Shown here: positions 8,626-17,639 of the stretch, in pieces
How positions within the stretch are numbered: position 1 is the stretch's first letter
Layout of the letters: every line of letters starts with the position of its first letter
DNA from: TMED109 sp002171375
Lineage (GTDB): Bacteria; Pseudomonadota; Alphaproteobacteria; TMED109
Reading direction: 5' to 3'
NCBI GenBank assembly: GCA_965657505.1
Contig: CBFHON010000004.1
Coordinates: 1 to 64,000, forward strand
DNA length: 64,000 nt
Position numbers and translations under genes: made by a program
Notes under the pieces: model-generated
What the model saw: the letters and a program-made list of their open reading frames with translations, nothing else
The model's database searches: none
What the model was told of the DNA's origin: nothing

Positions 8626-9846
8626 TTATTTTTTATCAAGCTTGAAAGTAGAATGAAGAGCATTAAGAGCTTTCTCTATATATTCTTCATCAATTAAAAC
8701 GCTAATCTTAATTTCTGATGTTGAAATAACATGGATATTAATACTTTCGGATGCTAATGACGAAAACATTTTATTTGCAACTCCAGTATGAGTTCTCATG
8801 CCCAGTCCTACAATTGATACTTTAGCTAAAGAGTTATTAGTAATTATTCTTTCAAATTCTATACCTAATTTATTTTCTTCCATGATAGATATAGTTTGCT
8901 CTAAATCTTTTCTGGAAACAGTATAAGTAAAGTTAATATTCTTTCCATTTTCAGAGCCTGTTTGTACTATCATATCTACATTAATATTAGCTTCGCTTAA
9001 AGGGCTAAATATTTTAGTGGCTACTCCTGGTTTATCTAATATATTGATAAGTGTTATGTTAGCCTCATCTTTACTATAAGCTATTCCACTAACTAATTCA
9101 TTTTCCATTTTTTTATCCTCTTTAGTTAAAAATGTACCTTTTTCCCCAGTTTGACTCGATAATACTTGAACTAGTACCTCATGCCTCATAGCCATTTCTA
9201 CTGACCTGGTTTGCAATACTTTTGCTCCTAAAGATGCAAATTCTAGCATCTCCTCGTAACTTATTTTATTCAGCTTTCTCGCTTTTTCTACTATTCTTGG
9301 GTCTGAAGTATATATCCCATCTACATCAGTATATATATCACATCTATCCGCTCTTATAGCAGCAGCTATAGCTACAGCTGATGTGTCTGAGCCTCCTCTT
9401 CCAAATGTTACAATATTATTTTTTGAATTAACACCTTGAAAGCCTGCAATAATAGGAATTTCCCCCTTATTCATTACATCTAAAACCAATGAATCATCAA
9501 TATTATCTATTTTTGCCTTTGTAAAATCATTGGATCCAGTTATTGGAATTTGCCAGCCTAATAGAGGTACACCTTTTAATCCTATTTCTTTTAATGCCAT
9601 AGAAATAAGAGCAATAGATACTTGTTCACCAGTTGAAACAATCATATCAAATTCTAATTTATTTTTATTAATATCAAAGTTTTCGGCCAAGCTTACTAAT
9701 TTATTAGTTTCGCCTGACATTGCAGAGGAAACTACGGCTACTTGATTACCACTCTTAATTTCTTTATTAATTAATGAGCATACATGTTTTATTTTATCAA
9801 TTGTTCCAACTGAAGTGCCGCCAAATTTTTGGACTATTTTTTGCAT
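8626..9846 (-). CDS. lysC: Aspartate kinase
   Basis: A 406-residue enzyme that phosphorylates L-aspartate, the first step towards lysine, threonine, methionine and diaminopimelate. The kinase domain begins with KFGGTSVG (7-14), and FGRGGSDTSAVAIAAA forms the substrate/nucleotide site. Two ACT domains at the C-terminus (about 255-400) are expected to bind the feedback inhibitors lysine and/or threonine. It is the first gene of the minus-strand run and diverges from ubiG, so the promoter must lie in the 106 bp between them. Confidence 0.96.
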   Translation of the reverse strand: MQKIVQKFGGTSVGTIDKIKHVCSLINKEIKSGNQVAVVSSAMSGETNKLVSLAENFDINKNKLEFDMIVSTGEQVSIALISMALKEIGLKGVPLLGWQIPITGSNDFTKAKIDNIDDSLVLDVMNKGEIPIIAGFQGVNSKNNIVTFGRGGSDTSAVAIAAAIRADRCDIYTDVDGIYTSDPRIVEKARKLNKISYEEMLEFASLGAKVLQTRSVEMAMRHEVLVQVLSSQTGEKGTFLTKEDKKMENELVSGIAYSKDEANITLINILDKPGVATKIFSPLSEANINVDMIVQTGSENGKNINFTYTVSRKDLEQTISIMEENKLGIEFERIITNNSLAKVSIVGLGMRTHTGVANKMFSSLASESINIHVISTSEIKISVLIDEEYIEKALNALHSTFKLDKK

Positions 9847-9893
9847 AAAACTAAACCTTAAAGTATATATATTTAGAACATATTAATACTGCG

Positions 9894-9907
9894 ACCTTAA
9901 AAAAGGT
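9894..9907. repeat. Small inverted repeat between lysC and ubiG
   Basis: ACCTT-AAAA-AAGGT is a 5-bp stem with a 4-nt loop in the divergent intergenic region. The half ACCTTAAA also occurs at 9855-9862, about 39 bp away. It could be a binding site for a regulator or a chance feature of A-rich DNA. Nothing else distinguishes it. Confidence 0.3.
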
Positions 9908-9952
9908 TCAAGATAGTTTTAATATATAATAAAAAAAAGATATTTACACAAT

Positions 9953-10684
9953 ATGTCATTAAATACACTTGATAAAGATGAAATTATACAATTTTCCAAA
10001 TTAGCTTATGATTGGTGGGATGAAGAGGGTAGCATGTCTTTTTTACATGCTATGTCAGAGACAAGGACCAAGTTTATTAAGATAGAATTAATAGAGCATT
10101 TTAATTTAAAAGATAAAAATAAATTACTTAAAGGACTAAATATTTTAGATTTAGGTTGTGGAGGAGGAATAGCGAGTGAACCATTATGTAGGCTAGGTGC
10201 TAATTTAACTGGAGTAGATGAGTCAAAAAAGTTAATAGAAGTAGCTAAGCTTCACGCAAAAAATATGAAGCTTAAAATAAACTACCAATGTACTAGTATT
10301 GAGAATTTAATTAAATTTAAAAATAAATATGATGTAATCATAGCTTTAGAACTTTTGGAACATGTAAATAATTTAAAACAGTTTTGTAAGTTAATGACTA
10401 ATTTATTAAATGAAAATGGCATAATAATATTATCTACTATTAATAAAACATTTTTATCAAAGCTATTTGTAATTGATATGGCAGAAAAAATACTAAAAAA
10501 AATACCTAAGGGAACGCATCACTATGAAAAATTTATAAATCCTATAGAAATTAAAGATATTTTTAATAATAATAATTTTCATATTAAAACTATAAAAGGA
10601 ATGAACCTTAATCCTATTAATAATAATTGGAAACTTACTAATAATACATCTATTAATTATATAGTATCATTATCTAGGTACTAA
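9953..10684 (+). CDS. ubiG: Bifunctional ubiquinone biosynthesis O-methyltransferase
   Basis: A 243-residue SAM-dependent enzyme that carries out both O-methylations of ubiquinone synthesis. Motif I is ILDLGCGGG (64-72). The N-terminal SKLAYDWWDEEGSMSFLH is diagnostic of UbiG. The length is usual for the family. The gene is divergent from lysC, a common arrangement in alphaproteobacteria. Its last 11 bp overlap the end of secA on the opposite strand, so the two stops interlock and no separate terminator fits between them. Confidence 0.95.
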   Translation: MSLNTLDKDEIIQFSKLAYDWWDEEGSMSFLHAMSETRTKFIKIELIEHFNLKDKNKLLKGLNILDLGCGGGIASEPLCRLGANLTGVDESKKLIEVAKLHAKNMKLKINYQCTSIENLIKFKNKYDVIIALELLEHVNNLKQFCKLMTNLLNENGIIILSTINKTFLSKLFVIDMAEKILKKIPKGTHHYEKFINPIEIKDIFNNNNFHIKTIKGMNLNPINNNWKLTNNTSINYIVSLSRY

Positions 10685-13313
10685 GTTTACAGGCAACTGT
10701 TCCAAATTTACAGTTTTCTGTACCATAACAATGCTTATATTTTTTGTTAGAAGTTGGACAAACTTCATTTCTGCCAATTTTTCTAGAGATCACTGGTATA
10801 TTTTTTTTCTGATTTTTTTGACTATTATTATCAATAGGTTCTTTTACTAATGTAATATTTTCTTCTTTTCTCTCTGGCATCTCAGAAGTAATTTCTATGT
10901 TTAATAATATTGTAGTTGTTTGATTTCTAATATTTCCAAGCATTACTTGAAATAGATTAAATGCTTCACTTTTATATTCATTTAAAGGATCTCTCTGGGC
11001 ATATGCTCTCAAACCTATGCCTTGTTTTAATTGATCCAATTGTAATAAGTGTTCTTTCCAATTTTGGTCTACAACTTGAAGCATTACTTGTTTTTCGATA
11101 TTTTGCATATTTTCTTTACCAAATATTTCTTCTTTCTGAGTAATTTTATCATCTGCCGCAGCTTTAATATATTTTTTAAATTCTTGTTCTGTTACTCCAT
11201 CTTTTTTAGACCAATCATTAAGAGGTAAATCTAAACCTAGCCTTTTCAGTGAGATTGATAAACTTTTTATATCCCATTGTTCGGCATAAGCCTTTTCTGG
11301 AATATTTATACTTACAAGATCATCTATTATTTCATTTCGCATATTTATTATAGTTTCTGAAATATCTTCACCTTGCATTAATTCTCTTCTTTGTTCATAT
11401 ATAGCCTTTCTTTGATCATTCATAACATCATCAAACCTTAAAAGACTTTTTCTAATCTCAAAGTTTCTTCCTTCAACCTTTTCTTGTGCTTTTTGAAGAG
11501 CTCTATTAACCCAAGTATGAATTATAGCTTCTCCTTTTTTTAATCCTAGTTTTTGTAAAACAGTATCTAATTTTTCTGTCCCAAATATTCTCATTAGATC
11601 ATCTTCAAGTGAAAGAAAAAATTTAGACTCTCCCGGGTCACCCTGTCTTCCTGATCTTCCTCTTAATTGATTATCTGTTCTTCTACTTTCATGTCTCTCT
11701 GTTCCTATTACTAATAAACCACCACTTTCTAGAGATAATTTTTTATTTGTCTCAATATTATGAAGGCTATTTTTATTGGTATCCTTTATCATATCTTTAT
11801 TACCGCCTAATTGAATATCAGTGCCTCTTCCCGCCATATTAGTAGCAATTGTAACTGAATTAGGAACTCCAGCAGAAGCAATAATACTAGCTTCTTCTTC
11901 ATGATTTCTTGCATTCAATACGTTATGTTTAATTTTTTCTTTTTTAAGCAAGCTAGAAAGCATTTCAGATTTTTCGATACTAGTTGTACCTACTAGAACA
12001 GGTTGCTTATTTTTATTAGCTATTTTTATATTATTTATAACAGCATCCCACTTTTCTTCTGCAGTTCTATATACTTCGTCATTTTGGTCAATTCTAATCA
12101 TTTTTTTATGAGTAGGGACGGAGATAACCTCTAGGCTATAAATTTCTATAAATTCATTAGCTTCGGTTAAAGCAGTTCCCGTCATTCCGGCTAACTTAGG
12201 ATACATTCTAAAATAATTTTGAAATGTGACTGATGCTAATGTTTGATTTTCATTTTTAATAGAAACATTTTCTTTTGCTTCTAATGCTTGATGGAGACCA
12301 TCAGAAAATCTTCTTCCTTCCATCATTCTTCCAGTAAATTCATCAATAATTACTACTTTATTATCACTTACTATATAATCTTTATCTTTTTCAAATAATT
12401 TATTAGCTCTAACTGCTTGATTAATATGATGAACAATTCCGACATTTTCTGGATCATATAGGTTTTGACTTTTTAACAAGTTTTTTTCTTTTAGAATTTT
12501 TTCAATATTATCATTACCTTGTTCAGTTAAAGCTACACTTTTAGTTTTTTCATCTATATCTAAGTCTTCTTCATTTAGTTCAGGCATAAGTTTATTTATT
12601 GTTTTATACAATTCTGAATTATCTTCAGTAGGACCAGAAATAATAAGTGGTGTTCTAGCTTCATCAATTAAAATTGAATCAACTTCATCTACTATAGCAA
12701 AATTAAACTCACGTTGAACCATTTGATCAAAAGAAAATTTCATATTATCTCTTAAAAAATCAAAACCTAATTCATTGTTAGTTGCATATGTAATGTCTGC
12801 ATTATAAGCTTGCTTCCTTTGTTCATCATCTAAATTAGGAATTACACAGCCTACAGATAAACCTAAAAAATTGTATATCTGTCCCATCCATTCACTATCT
12901 CTTCTAGCTAGATAGTCATTTACTGTTACGATATGTACACCTTTTCCAGTTATAGCATTAAGATAAGTAGGTAAGGTAGAAACTAAAGTTTTACCTTCAC
13001 CTGTCTTCATTTCAGATATTTTACCTTGGTGTAAAACTATACCACCTAAAATTTGTGCATCATAATGTCTCTGGCCTAATACTCTTTTGGCAGCTTCTCT
13101 GACAGTTGCAAATGCTTCAGGTAAAATAGCGTCTAAATCTTTATTTGCAGAATATATTTCTTTAAGTTTTACAGTTGTATTTTTTAATTCTTGGTCAGTA
13201 AGGTTTATAATACTTTGTTCAAGATTATTTACCTCATCTAATAATAAATTTATTTTTTTTAAATATCTATCATTAGGTGTACCAAAAATTCTTTTTGCTA
13301 GGCTATTTAGCAT
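10674..13313 (-). CDS. secA: Preprotein translocase ATPase SecA
   Basis: An 879-residue motor that drives secretory proteins through SecYEG. Walker A is MKTGEGKT (near 108), the DEAD-like site is FAIVDEVDSILIDEA, and the second nucleotide domain has TNMAGRGTDIQLGG and the RGRSGRQGDPG arginine-finger region. Preprotein-binding, scaffold and wing domains are present. The C-terminal zinc tail is abnormal. The usual CPCGSGKKYKxCH reads CPTSNKKYKHCYG (852-864), losing the second Cys and changing the fourth ligand to Tyr, while two further Cys occur at 868 and 875. Core function should be intact; SecB or ribosome contacts through the tail may be altered. Confidence 0.98.
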   Translation of the reverse strand: MLNSLAKRIFGTPNDRYLKKINLLLDEVNNLEQSIINLTDQELKNTTVKLKEIYSANKDLDAILPEAFATVREAAKRVLGQRHYDAQILGGIVLHQGKISEMKTGEGKTLVSTLPTYLNAITGKGVHIVTVNDYLARRDSEWMGQIYNFLGLSVGCVIPNLDDEQRKQAYNADITYATNNELGFDFLRDNMKFSFDQMVQREFNFAIVDEVDSILIDEARTPLIISGPTEDNSELYKTINKLMPELNEEDLDIDEKTKSVALTEQGNDNIEKILKEKNLLKSQNLYDPENVGIVHHINQAVRANKLFEKDKDYIVSDNKVVIIDEFTGRMMEGRRFSDGLHQALEAKENVSIKNENQTLASVTFQNYFRMYPKLAGMTGTALTEANEFIEIYSLEVISVPTHKKMIRIDQNDEVYRTAEEKWDAVINNIKIANKNKQPVLVGTTSIEKSEMLSSLLKKEKIKHNVLNARNHEEEASIIASAGVPNSVTIATNMAGRGTDIQLGGNKDMIKDTNKNSLHNIETNKKLSLESGGLLVIGTERHESRRTDNQLRGRSGRQGDPGESKFFLSLEDDLMRIFGTEKLDTVLQKLGLKKGEAIIHTWVNRALQKAQEKVEGRNFEIRKSLLRFDDVMNDQRKAIYEQRRELMQGEDISETIINMRNEIIDDLVSINIPEKAYAEQWDIKSLSISLKRLGLDLPLNDWSKKDGVTEQEFKKYIKAAADDKITQKEEIFGKENMQNIEKQVMLQVVDQNWKEHLLQLDQLKQGIGLRAYAQRDPLNEYKSEAFNLFQVMLGNIRNQTTTILLNIEITSEMPERKEENITLVKEPIDNNSQKNQKKNIPVISRKIGRNEVCPTSNKKYKHCYGTENCKFGTVACKLST

Positions 13314-13440
13314 TCAAATTGTCCTATATTTTTCATATATTATATTAAAATAAATTTTTTACTGCATTTTTATCTATCATTAGTCTATAAATTAATTACT
13401 TGTTTTATACTATAAATTAATAAAAAGAAAGATATTAGAT

Positions 13441-14679
13441 TTGTCAAAAAAAATTAAAAAATCTCCATTGGCTCCAGAAACATTTCCTAGCTTACCAAAT
13501 ATTAAAGGAATAAGATTGTCAGCTGTGCACTCGGGAATAAGATACAAAGATAAACTAGATTTAAGTCTAATAACTATGGATGAAAAGACTAATGTTGCTT
13601 GTGTATTAACTAAATCAAGCACTCCGTCTGCTCCTGTATTATGGTGTAAAAAAATTAAAAATTTTGGCAAGGCTAGAGCTTTAATAGTTAATTCAGGGAA
13701 TGCGAATGCTCACACAGGAAAAAAAGGTTACAAAACAGTAGAGGATACTGTTGATCATCTTTCTAAATACTTAGACTGTAAAAAATATGAAGTATATGTT
13801 TGCTCTACGGGAGTAATTGGAGAATTTCTAAAAACAGATATAATCACTTCATCAATACCTAAATTAATTGAACAAAAATCTTCTTCATGGAAAGAAGTTG
13901 CTGAGTCAATTTGTACTACAGATACCTTTATTAAGGGAGCCAAGGCAAATTATAAGATAGATGATATAGCATATAAAATAGTAGGAATTGCAAAAGGGTC
14001 TGGAATGATATTTCCTAAAATGGGCACTATGTTGGCCTTTATTTTTACTGATTTCCCTTTATCTTCAAATATTTTAAACATTGTATTAAAAGATGCTGTC
14101 GAAAAATCTTTTAACTCAATAACTGTTGATGGAGATACTTCAACTTCAGATACTTGTCTTTTGTTCTCTTCAAATAAAAAGTCTTTAAACAAACCTATAA
14201 AATCCCTAGGAGATAAGCGTTTAAAATTATTCAGAAAATCTTTAAATAAGGTTTTACAAAGTTTAGCTCAGCAAATTGTATGTGATGGAGAAGGTGCAAG
14301 TAAATTTATTACGATAAATGTCAATTCTGCAAAATCATATAAAATTGCTAAGAAAATTGCACTATCTGTCGCTAATTCTTCTTTAGTTAAGACTGCAATT
14401 GCTGGAGAGGACCCTAATTGGGGTAGGATCATAATGGCAATTGGAAAATCCGGTGAATCAATAAGACAAGAGAGTATATCAATATCTATCAATAAAGCTC
14501 AAATTACTTATAAAGGAGCCTTAATCAATAATTATAATGAAAAAGTTGTTGCAAAAAAAATGAAATCTAAAAATATTGAAATTGATATTAATATAGGTTC
14601 TGGAAAAGAGCAGGCAACTGTTTGGACCTGTGATCTCACCAAAGAATATATAAAAATTAACGCAGACTATAGGTCATAA
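13441..14679 (+). CDS. argJ: Bifunctional glutamate N-acetyltransferase/amino-acid acetyltransferase
   Basis: A 412-residue enzyme of arginine synthesis that transfers acetyl from N-acetylornithine to glutamate; some forms also use acetyl-CoA. The TTG start fits the family N-terminus (SPLAPETFPSLPNIKGIR). The self-cleavage motif, usually GMIxPxMATML, reads GMIFPKMGTMLAF (188-200), so the scissile pair would be Gly195-Thr196 rather than Ala-Thr; the nucleophile Thr is retained. The conserved C-terminal stretch VKTAIAGEDPNWGRI is present. The gene diverges from secA (127 bp between them) and overlaps the stop of the next minus-strand gene by 6 bp. Confidence 0.96.
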   Translation: MSKKIKKSPLAPETFPSLPNIKGIRLSAVHSGIRYKDKLDLSLITMDEKTNVACVLTKSSTPSAPVLWCKKIKNFGKARALIVNSGNANAHTGKKGYKTVEDTVDHLSKYLDCKKYEVYVCSTGVIGEFLKTDIITSSIPKLIEQKSSSWKEVAESICTTDTFIKGAKANYKIDDIAYKIVGIAKGSGMIFPKMGTMLAFIFTDFPLSSNILNIVLKDAVEKSFNSITVDGDTSTSDTCLLFSSNKKSLNKPIKSLGDKRLKLFRKSLNKVLQSLAQQIVCDGEGASKFITINVNSAKSYKIAKKIALSVANSSLVKTAIAGEDPNWGRIIMAIGKSGESIRQESISISINKAQITYKGALINNYNEKVVAKKMKSKNIEIDINIGSGKEQATVWTCDLTKEYIKINADYRS

Positions 14680-15066
14680 ATTTATTTTACCTTCACATTT
14701 TCCTTCTATTTTTGTGTCACTATATCTACTTTTCATTTTAAATACTTTATTAGTTAAAGAATAGGTAAAATTTAGAGAGCTTTTTTCTTCTGTTTTATTT
14801 ACCCATCCCCCTATACCGATAACTGTGCCTGCATTACCTTTCCTAAAAGAAACTTTTGCTGTTTTTCTTACATTATCAATTTTAAAATAAATTTTATATG
14901 CGGAAATTTTTTTTATAACTTGCCATTCGGCATATTTAGCATTTTTATTAGACCAAAATATGCCTTTGCAGGATAATTCTTCTAGGTTTGAAGAGTGTAG
15001 TATTGAGCTTGGAAAAAAAAATAAAATTATAAACTGTATAATAAGTAATTTTATTTTTCGAAACAT
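14674..15066 (-). CDS. Hypothetical secreted protein, 130 residues
   Basis: I do not recognise the family. The first 26 residues form a signal peptide (Lys/Arg start, then LLIIQFIILFFF) that probably ends near HSS. The mature part is about 105 residues, basic, with two Cys (33 and 124) that could form one disulfide. The pattern of short beta-strand-like segments around WVNKTEEKSSLNFTYS suggests a small beta-rich periplasmic domain. It starts 4 bp after the methyltransferase-like gene and ends inside argJ (6-bp overlap, convergent), so it is probably the second gene of a two-gene transcript. Confidence 0.7.
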   Translation of the reverse strand: MFRKIKLLIIQFIILFFFPSSILHSSNLEELSCKGIFWSNKNAKYAEWQVIKKISAYKIYFKIDNVRKTAKVSFRKGNAGTVIGIGGWVNKTEEKSSLNFTYSLTNKVFKMKSRYSDTKIEGKCEGKINL

Positions 15067-15069
15067 AAT

Positions 15070-15858
15070 TTAATTTTTCCATCCAGTTACAAATATAATA
15101 TTAAATGGTATAGAAAATTTTTCATTATCACTATAATTATCTTTAAGATAAATTTCTGCTTCTTCAAAGATTGCTCTCGGCGTAAATTTTTTTGATCTAG
15201 TAATTAGAGTATTGTTTTCATTAAAAGAACGTACGTCCTTAAGCAAATAATTTATATTTGGATAGCTTTTAAAAATTTTTTCTTGATCAGCCATAGGCAA
15301 AGAAAAACCTGCTCTTTGTAAAAGGCTTCCAAGAGTTTTTATATCGCAAAATGGAAAAATTCTTTGATAAAGTCCACCTAATATTTTTTCATCAGCATGA
15401 GCTAAAGCTTCTGTCAAAGGATTTAATGTGCCTTGCCCCCAAAATGTGGCAATAAATAAACCATTATTTTTTAAAGAGTTAAATATTTGTTTAAAAGTAC
15501 CAGGAAGGTCGTTAACTGTATTTAGTCCTAAGACGCTATAAACTAAGTTTAAAGAATCATTCTTAATAGGAAGAAATTCTTCATCACTTTTAAAGTTAAG
15601 TATTTTTTTTTCTTGGGGATTGTTTAATGCAGTTCTGTATAAATTTTTTATAATTTTAGTTTCTTTAAGTTTTATTCCAGAATTAATTACTTTTGAATTT
15701 ATTTCGAGTGCGTTCTCAAAGTCTAAATTAGTTTCTTTAACTCTTTCAGCTATTTCATGAGCAATTTTCATATATAAATCATTAATTTTAATAGATTTAA
15801 ATTTTTTATTATTTCTATTGAATATTACTGGAACTGAATTTTGTATATTATTATTCAT
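15070..15858 (-). CDS. BioC/NDUFAF5-like methyltransferase-fold protein
   Basis: A 262-residue protein with the outline of the BioC/NDUFAF5 family: an N-terminal VIFNRNNKKFKS, then YSVLGLNTVNDLPGTFKQI and LKNNGLFIATFWG, which match the post-I and motif III regions of these class I methyltransferases. The SAM-binding motif I, expected as a glycine-rich DLGCGxG, is not preserved; the equivalent region (50-60) reads ALEINSKVINS. SAM binding may therefore be weak or lost. It is divergent from grxC and the nitrilase gene. In many alphaproteobacteria this gene sits with comF in this cluster, but no comF is seen here. Family is likely; activity is uncertain. Confidence 0.7.
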   Translation of the reverse strand: MNNNIQNSVPVIFNRNNKKFKSIKINDLYMKIAHEIAERVKETNLDFENALEINSKVINSGIKLKETKIIKNLYRTALNNPQEKKILNFKSDEEFLPIKNDSLNLVYSVLGLNTVNDLPGTFKQIFNSLKNNGLFIATFWGQGTLNPLTEALAHADEKILGGLYQRIFPFCDIKTLGSLLQRAGFSLPMADQEKIFKSYPNINYLLKDVRSFNENNTLITRSKKFTPRAIFEEAEIYLKDNYSDNEKFSIPFNIIFVTGWKN

Positions 15859-15941
15859 ATAAATTCTAAATAGTTTGTTTATTTTTATACATTTATATAT
15901 TATTTATAGTTTTACACCTAGAATTATTATTAGAGGATAAA

Positions 15942-16208
15942 ATGAATAATATAATTATATATACAGGATATTTGTGTGGCTATTGCAATAGAGCTAAAAA
16001 TTTATTAACTGATAAAAAATTAGATTTTCAAGAAATAAATATTCATGATCAACCTGAAAAAATAGAAGAAATGCTAAAATTAACTGGCGGTAAAAGAAGT
16101 GTTCCTCAAATATTTTTCGGAGATATACATGTTGGTGGTTCTGATGATTTATATAATATGAATGTTGAAGGTAAATTAGATGAACTAATAAGTGATATGA
16201 AAAAATAA
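15942..16208 (+). CDS. grxC: Glutaredoxin 3
   Basis: An 88-residue dithiol glutaredoxin. The active site is C-G-Y-C at 12-15, the cis-proline region is RSVPQIFFGD, and the glutathione-binding GGSDDL is present. It reduces disulfides and protein-glutathione adducts in the cytoplasm. Length is normal. The TAA stop is followed without any gap by the ATG of the nitrilase-family gene, so the two are one transcript, as in many alphaproteobacteria. Confidence 0.96.
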   Translation: MNNIIIYTGYLCGYCNRAKNLLTDKKLDFQEINIHDQPEKIEEMLKLTGGKRSVPQIFFGDIHVGGSDDLYNMNVEGKLDELISDMKK

Positions 16209-17000
16209 ATGCGTGTAGCATTATCCCAAATGACTTCAGTTCCAGATTTGAACTTAAATATTAAATTTATAGAAGATAGTATAAAAGTAGCAAAAAATAA
16301 TGGAGCAGATTTAGTGTTGTTTCCTGAAAATTGTGGATTTATGGGTAGAGGAGTAGATATGTTAGCTAATGCGTGTGAGGAAGAAAATCACCCCACACTA
16401 ATAGCTTCAAGAAAAGCTGCAAAAAAGAATAATATATTTGTTTTATTGGGCTCCATAGCAGTATTTTCAAGTGGTACTGAAAGAAGTAAATTAGCAAATC
16501 GTTCACTATTTATTGATAAAAAAGGAAATATTTGTGGAAGATATGATAAAATAAATATGTTTGACGCTAACATATCCAGTAAAGAGAGTTATAACGAGTC
16601 CAATAGATATAACGCTGGGTCAGAAATTGTAGTTGTAGAGAATGAATTAGGAAAAATTGGATTAACTATATGTTTTGATATTAGGTTTCCTGAATTATAT
16701 AAAGAATTATCTAATCGCGGATGTAACATTATAACTATTCCATCTGCATTTACTGTAAACACAGGAAAGTTTCATTGGGAAATTTTACTTCGTGCTAGAG
16801 CTATTGAGACAAGCTGCTGGGTCCTTGCTCCAGCTCAAATAGGAAATCATTACAATAAAAGAGAAACTTGGGGACATTCAATGGTTATTGACCCTTGGGG
16901 AAATATAATTGTGGAAGCTACACAAGAGCAGAAAATTATATATGCAGATATAGATGTAAATAAATCAAAAGAAATAAAAAATATTTGGGGTAGAATGTAA
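16209..17000 (+). CDS. Carbon-nitrogen hydrolase (Nit1/Nit2 type)
   Basis: A 263-residue member of the nitrilase superfamily with the complete Glu-Lys-Cys triad: Glu40 (FPENCG), Lys114 (RYDKINMF) and Cys155 (TICFDIRFPELY). The alphaproteobacterial members beside grxC belong to the Nit1/Nit2 branch, whose known members hydrolyse omega-amides or deaminated glutathione. A glutathione-related repair role would fit the immediate link to glutaredoxin, but that is inference. The start codon directly follows the grxC stop. The gene ends 3 bp before a convergent methyltransferase gene. Confidence 0.9.
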   Translation: MRVALSQMTSVPDLNLNIKFIEDSIKVAKNNGADLVLFPENCGFMGRGVDMLANACEEENHPTLIASRKAAKKNNIFVLLGSIAVFSSGTERSKLANRSLFIDKKGNICGRYDKINMFDANISSKESYNESNRYNAGSEIVVVENELGKIGLTICFDIRFPELYKELSNRGCNIITIPSAFTVNTGKFHWEILLRARAIETSCWVLAPAQIGNHYNKRETWGHSMVIDPWGNIIVEATQEQKIIYADIDVNKSKEIKNIWGRM

Positions 17001-17002
17001 AT

Positions 17003-17551
17003 TTATTTTAAAATAGAGAAAATTCTTTGTACTGCTTTTTTTATTGGTTTTTCTATAATTATTTCTTCATAGTTTATAATTTCAAGTTTATTATTTCTGG
17101 AAAACTTTAGTAATTCTTGAGGTCTTAGTAGGTAATTTTTATTATTTGGTTTACCAAAAGCAGAATTTTCTTCAGTGAAAGTTTCATAAATTAATTTCCC
17201 ATTAGGTTTCATACTTTTAATTATATTTTTAAAAATAGGTCTATATAAATAATTTGTAATTATTACAACATCAAACTTTTTATTTTTTAGCGGCCATATA
17301 TTATTTTTTTCTATATCTAATTGTATAGGAATAATAAATTCTTTATTTTGTATTTCTAAAAGTACATTTTTGTTAATATCTATAGATGTTACCTTATATC
17401 CAATTGATGCTGCATAAATGCTATGCCTTCCATTACCGCAAGCAAGATCTAGTAAATTCAATTCAGAATTGCTTATTGATAAATTATTTTTAACCCATTC
17501 TGATGGTAATAAAGAAGAAGCATTATTTTTAATTTTTAATTTTTTATTCAT
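17003..17551 (-). CDS. Class I SAM-dependent methyltransferase
   Basis: A 182-residue small methyltransferase of the TehB/UbiE-like type. Motif I is LLDLACGNGR (33-42), followed by the acidic strand end VTSIDINKNV and KFDVVIITNYLYRP, where the catalytic or substrate loop is expected. The substrate cannot be read from sequence. It stands convergent to the nitrilase gene and divergent from DUF1178, so it is probably a single-gene unit. Ordinary, intact motifs contrast with the degenerate neighbour at 15070. Confidence 0.82.
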   Translation of the reverse strand: MNKKLKIKNNASSLLPSEWVKNNLSISNSELNLLDLACGNGRHSIYAASIGYKVTSIDINKNVLLEIQNKEFIIPIQLDIEKNNIWPLKNKKFDVVIITNYLYRPIFKNIIKSMKPNGKLIYETFTEENSAFGKPNNKNYLLRPQELLKFSRNNKLEIINYEEIIIEKPIKKAVQRIFSILK

Positions 17552-17639
17552 ACTAAATGTATTATATATGTATTTACATATTTTTTAATAGAATACTGAA
17601 TAATCTTTCTAATGTTGTATATTATATTTAGGTAACTGC

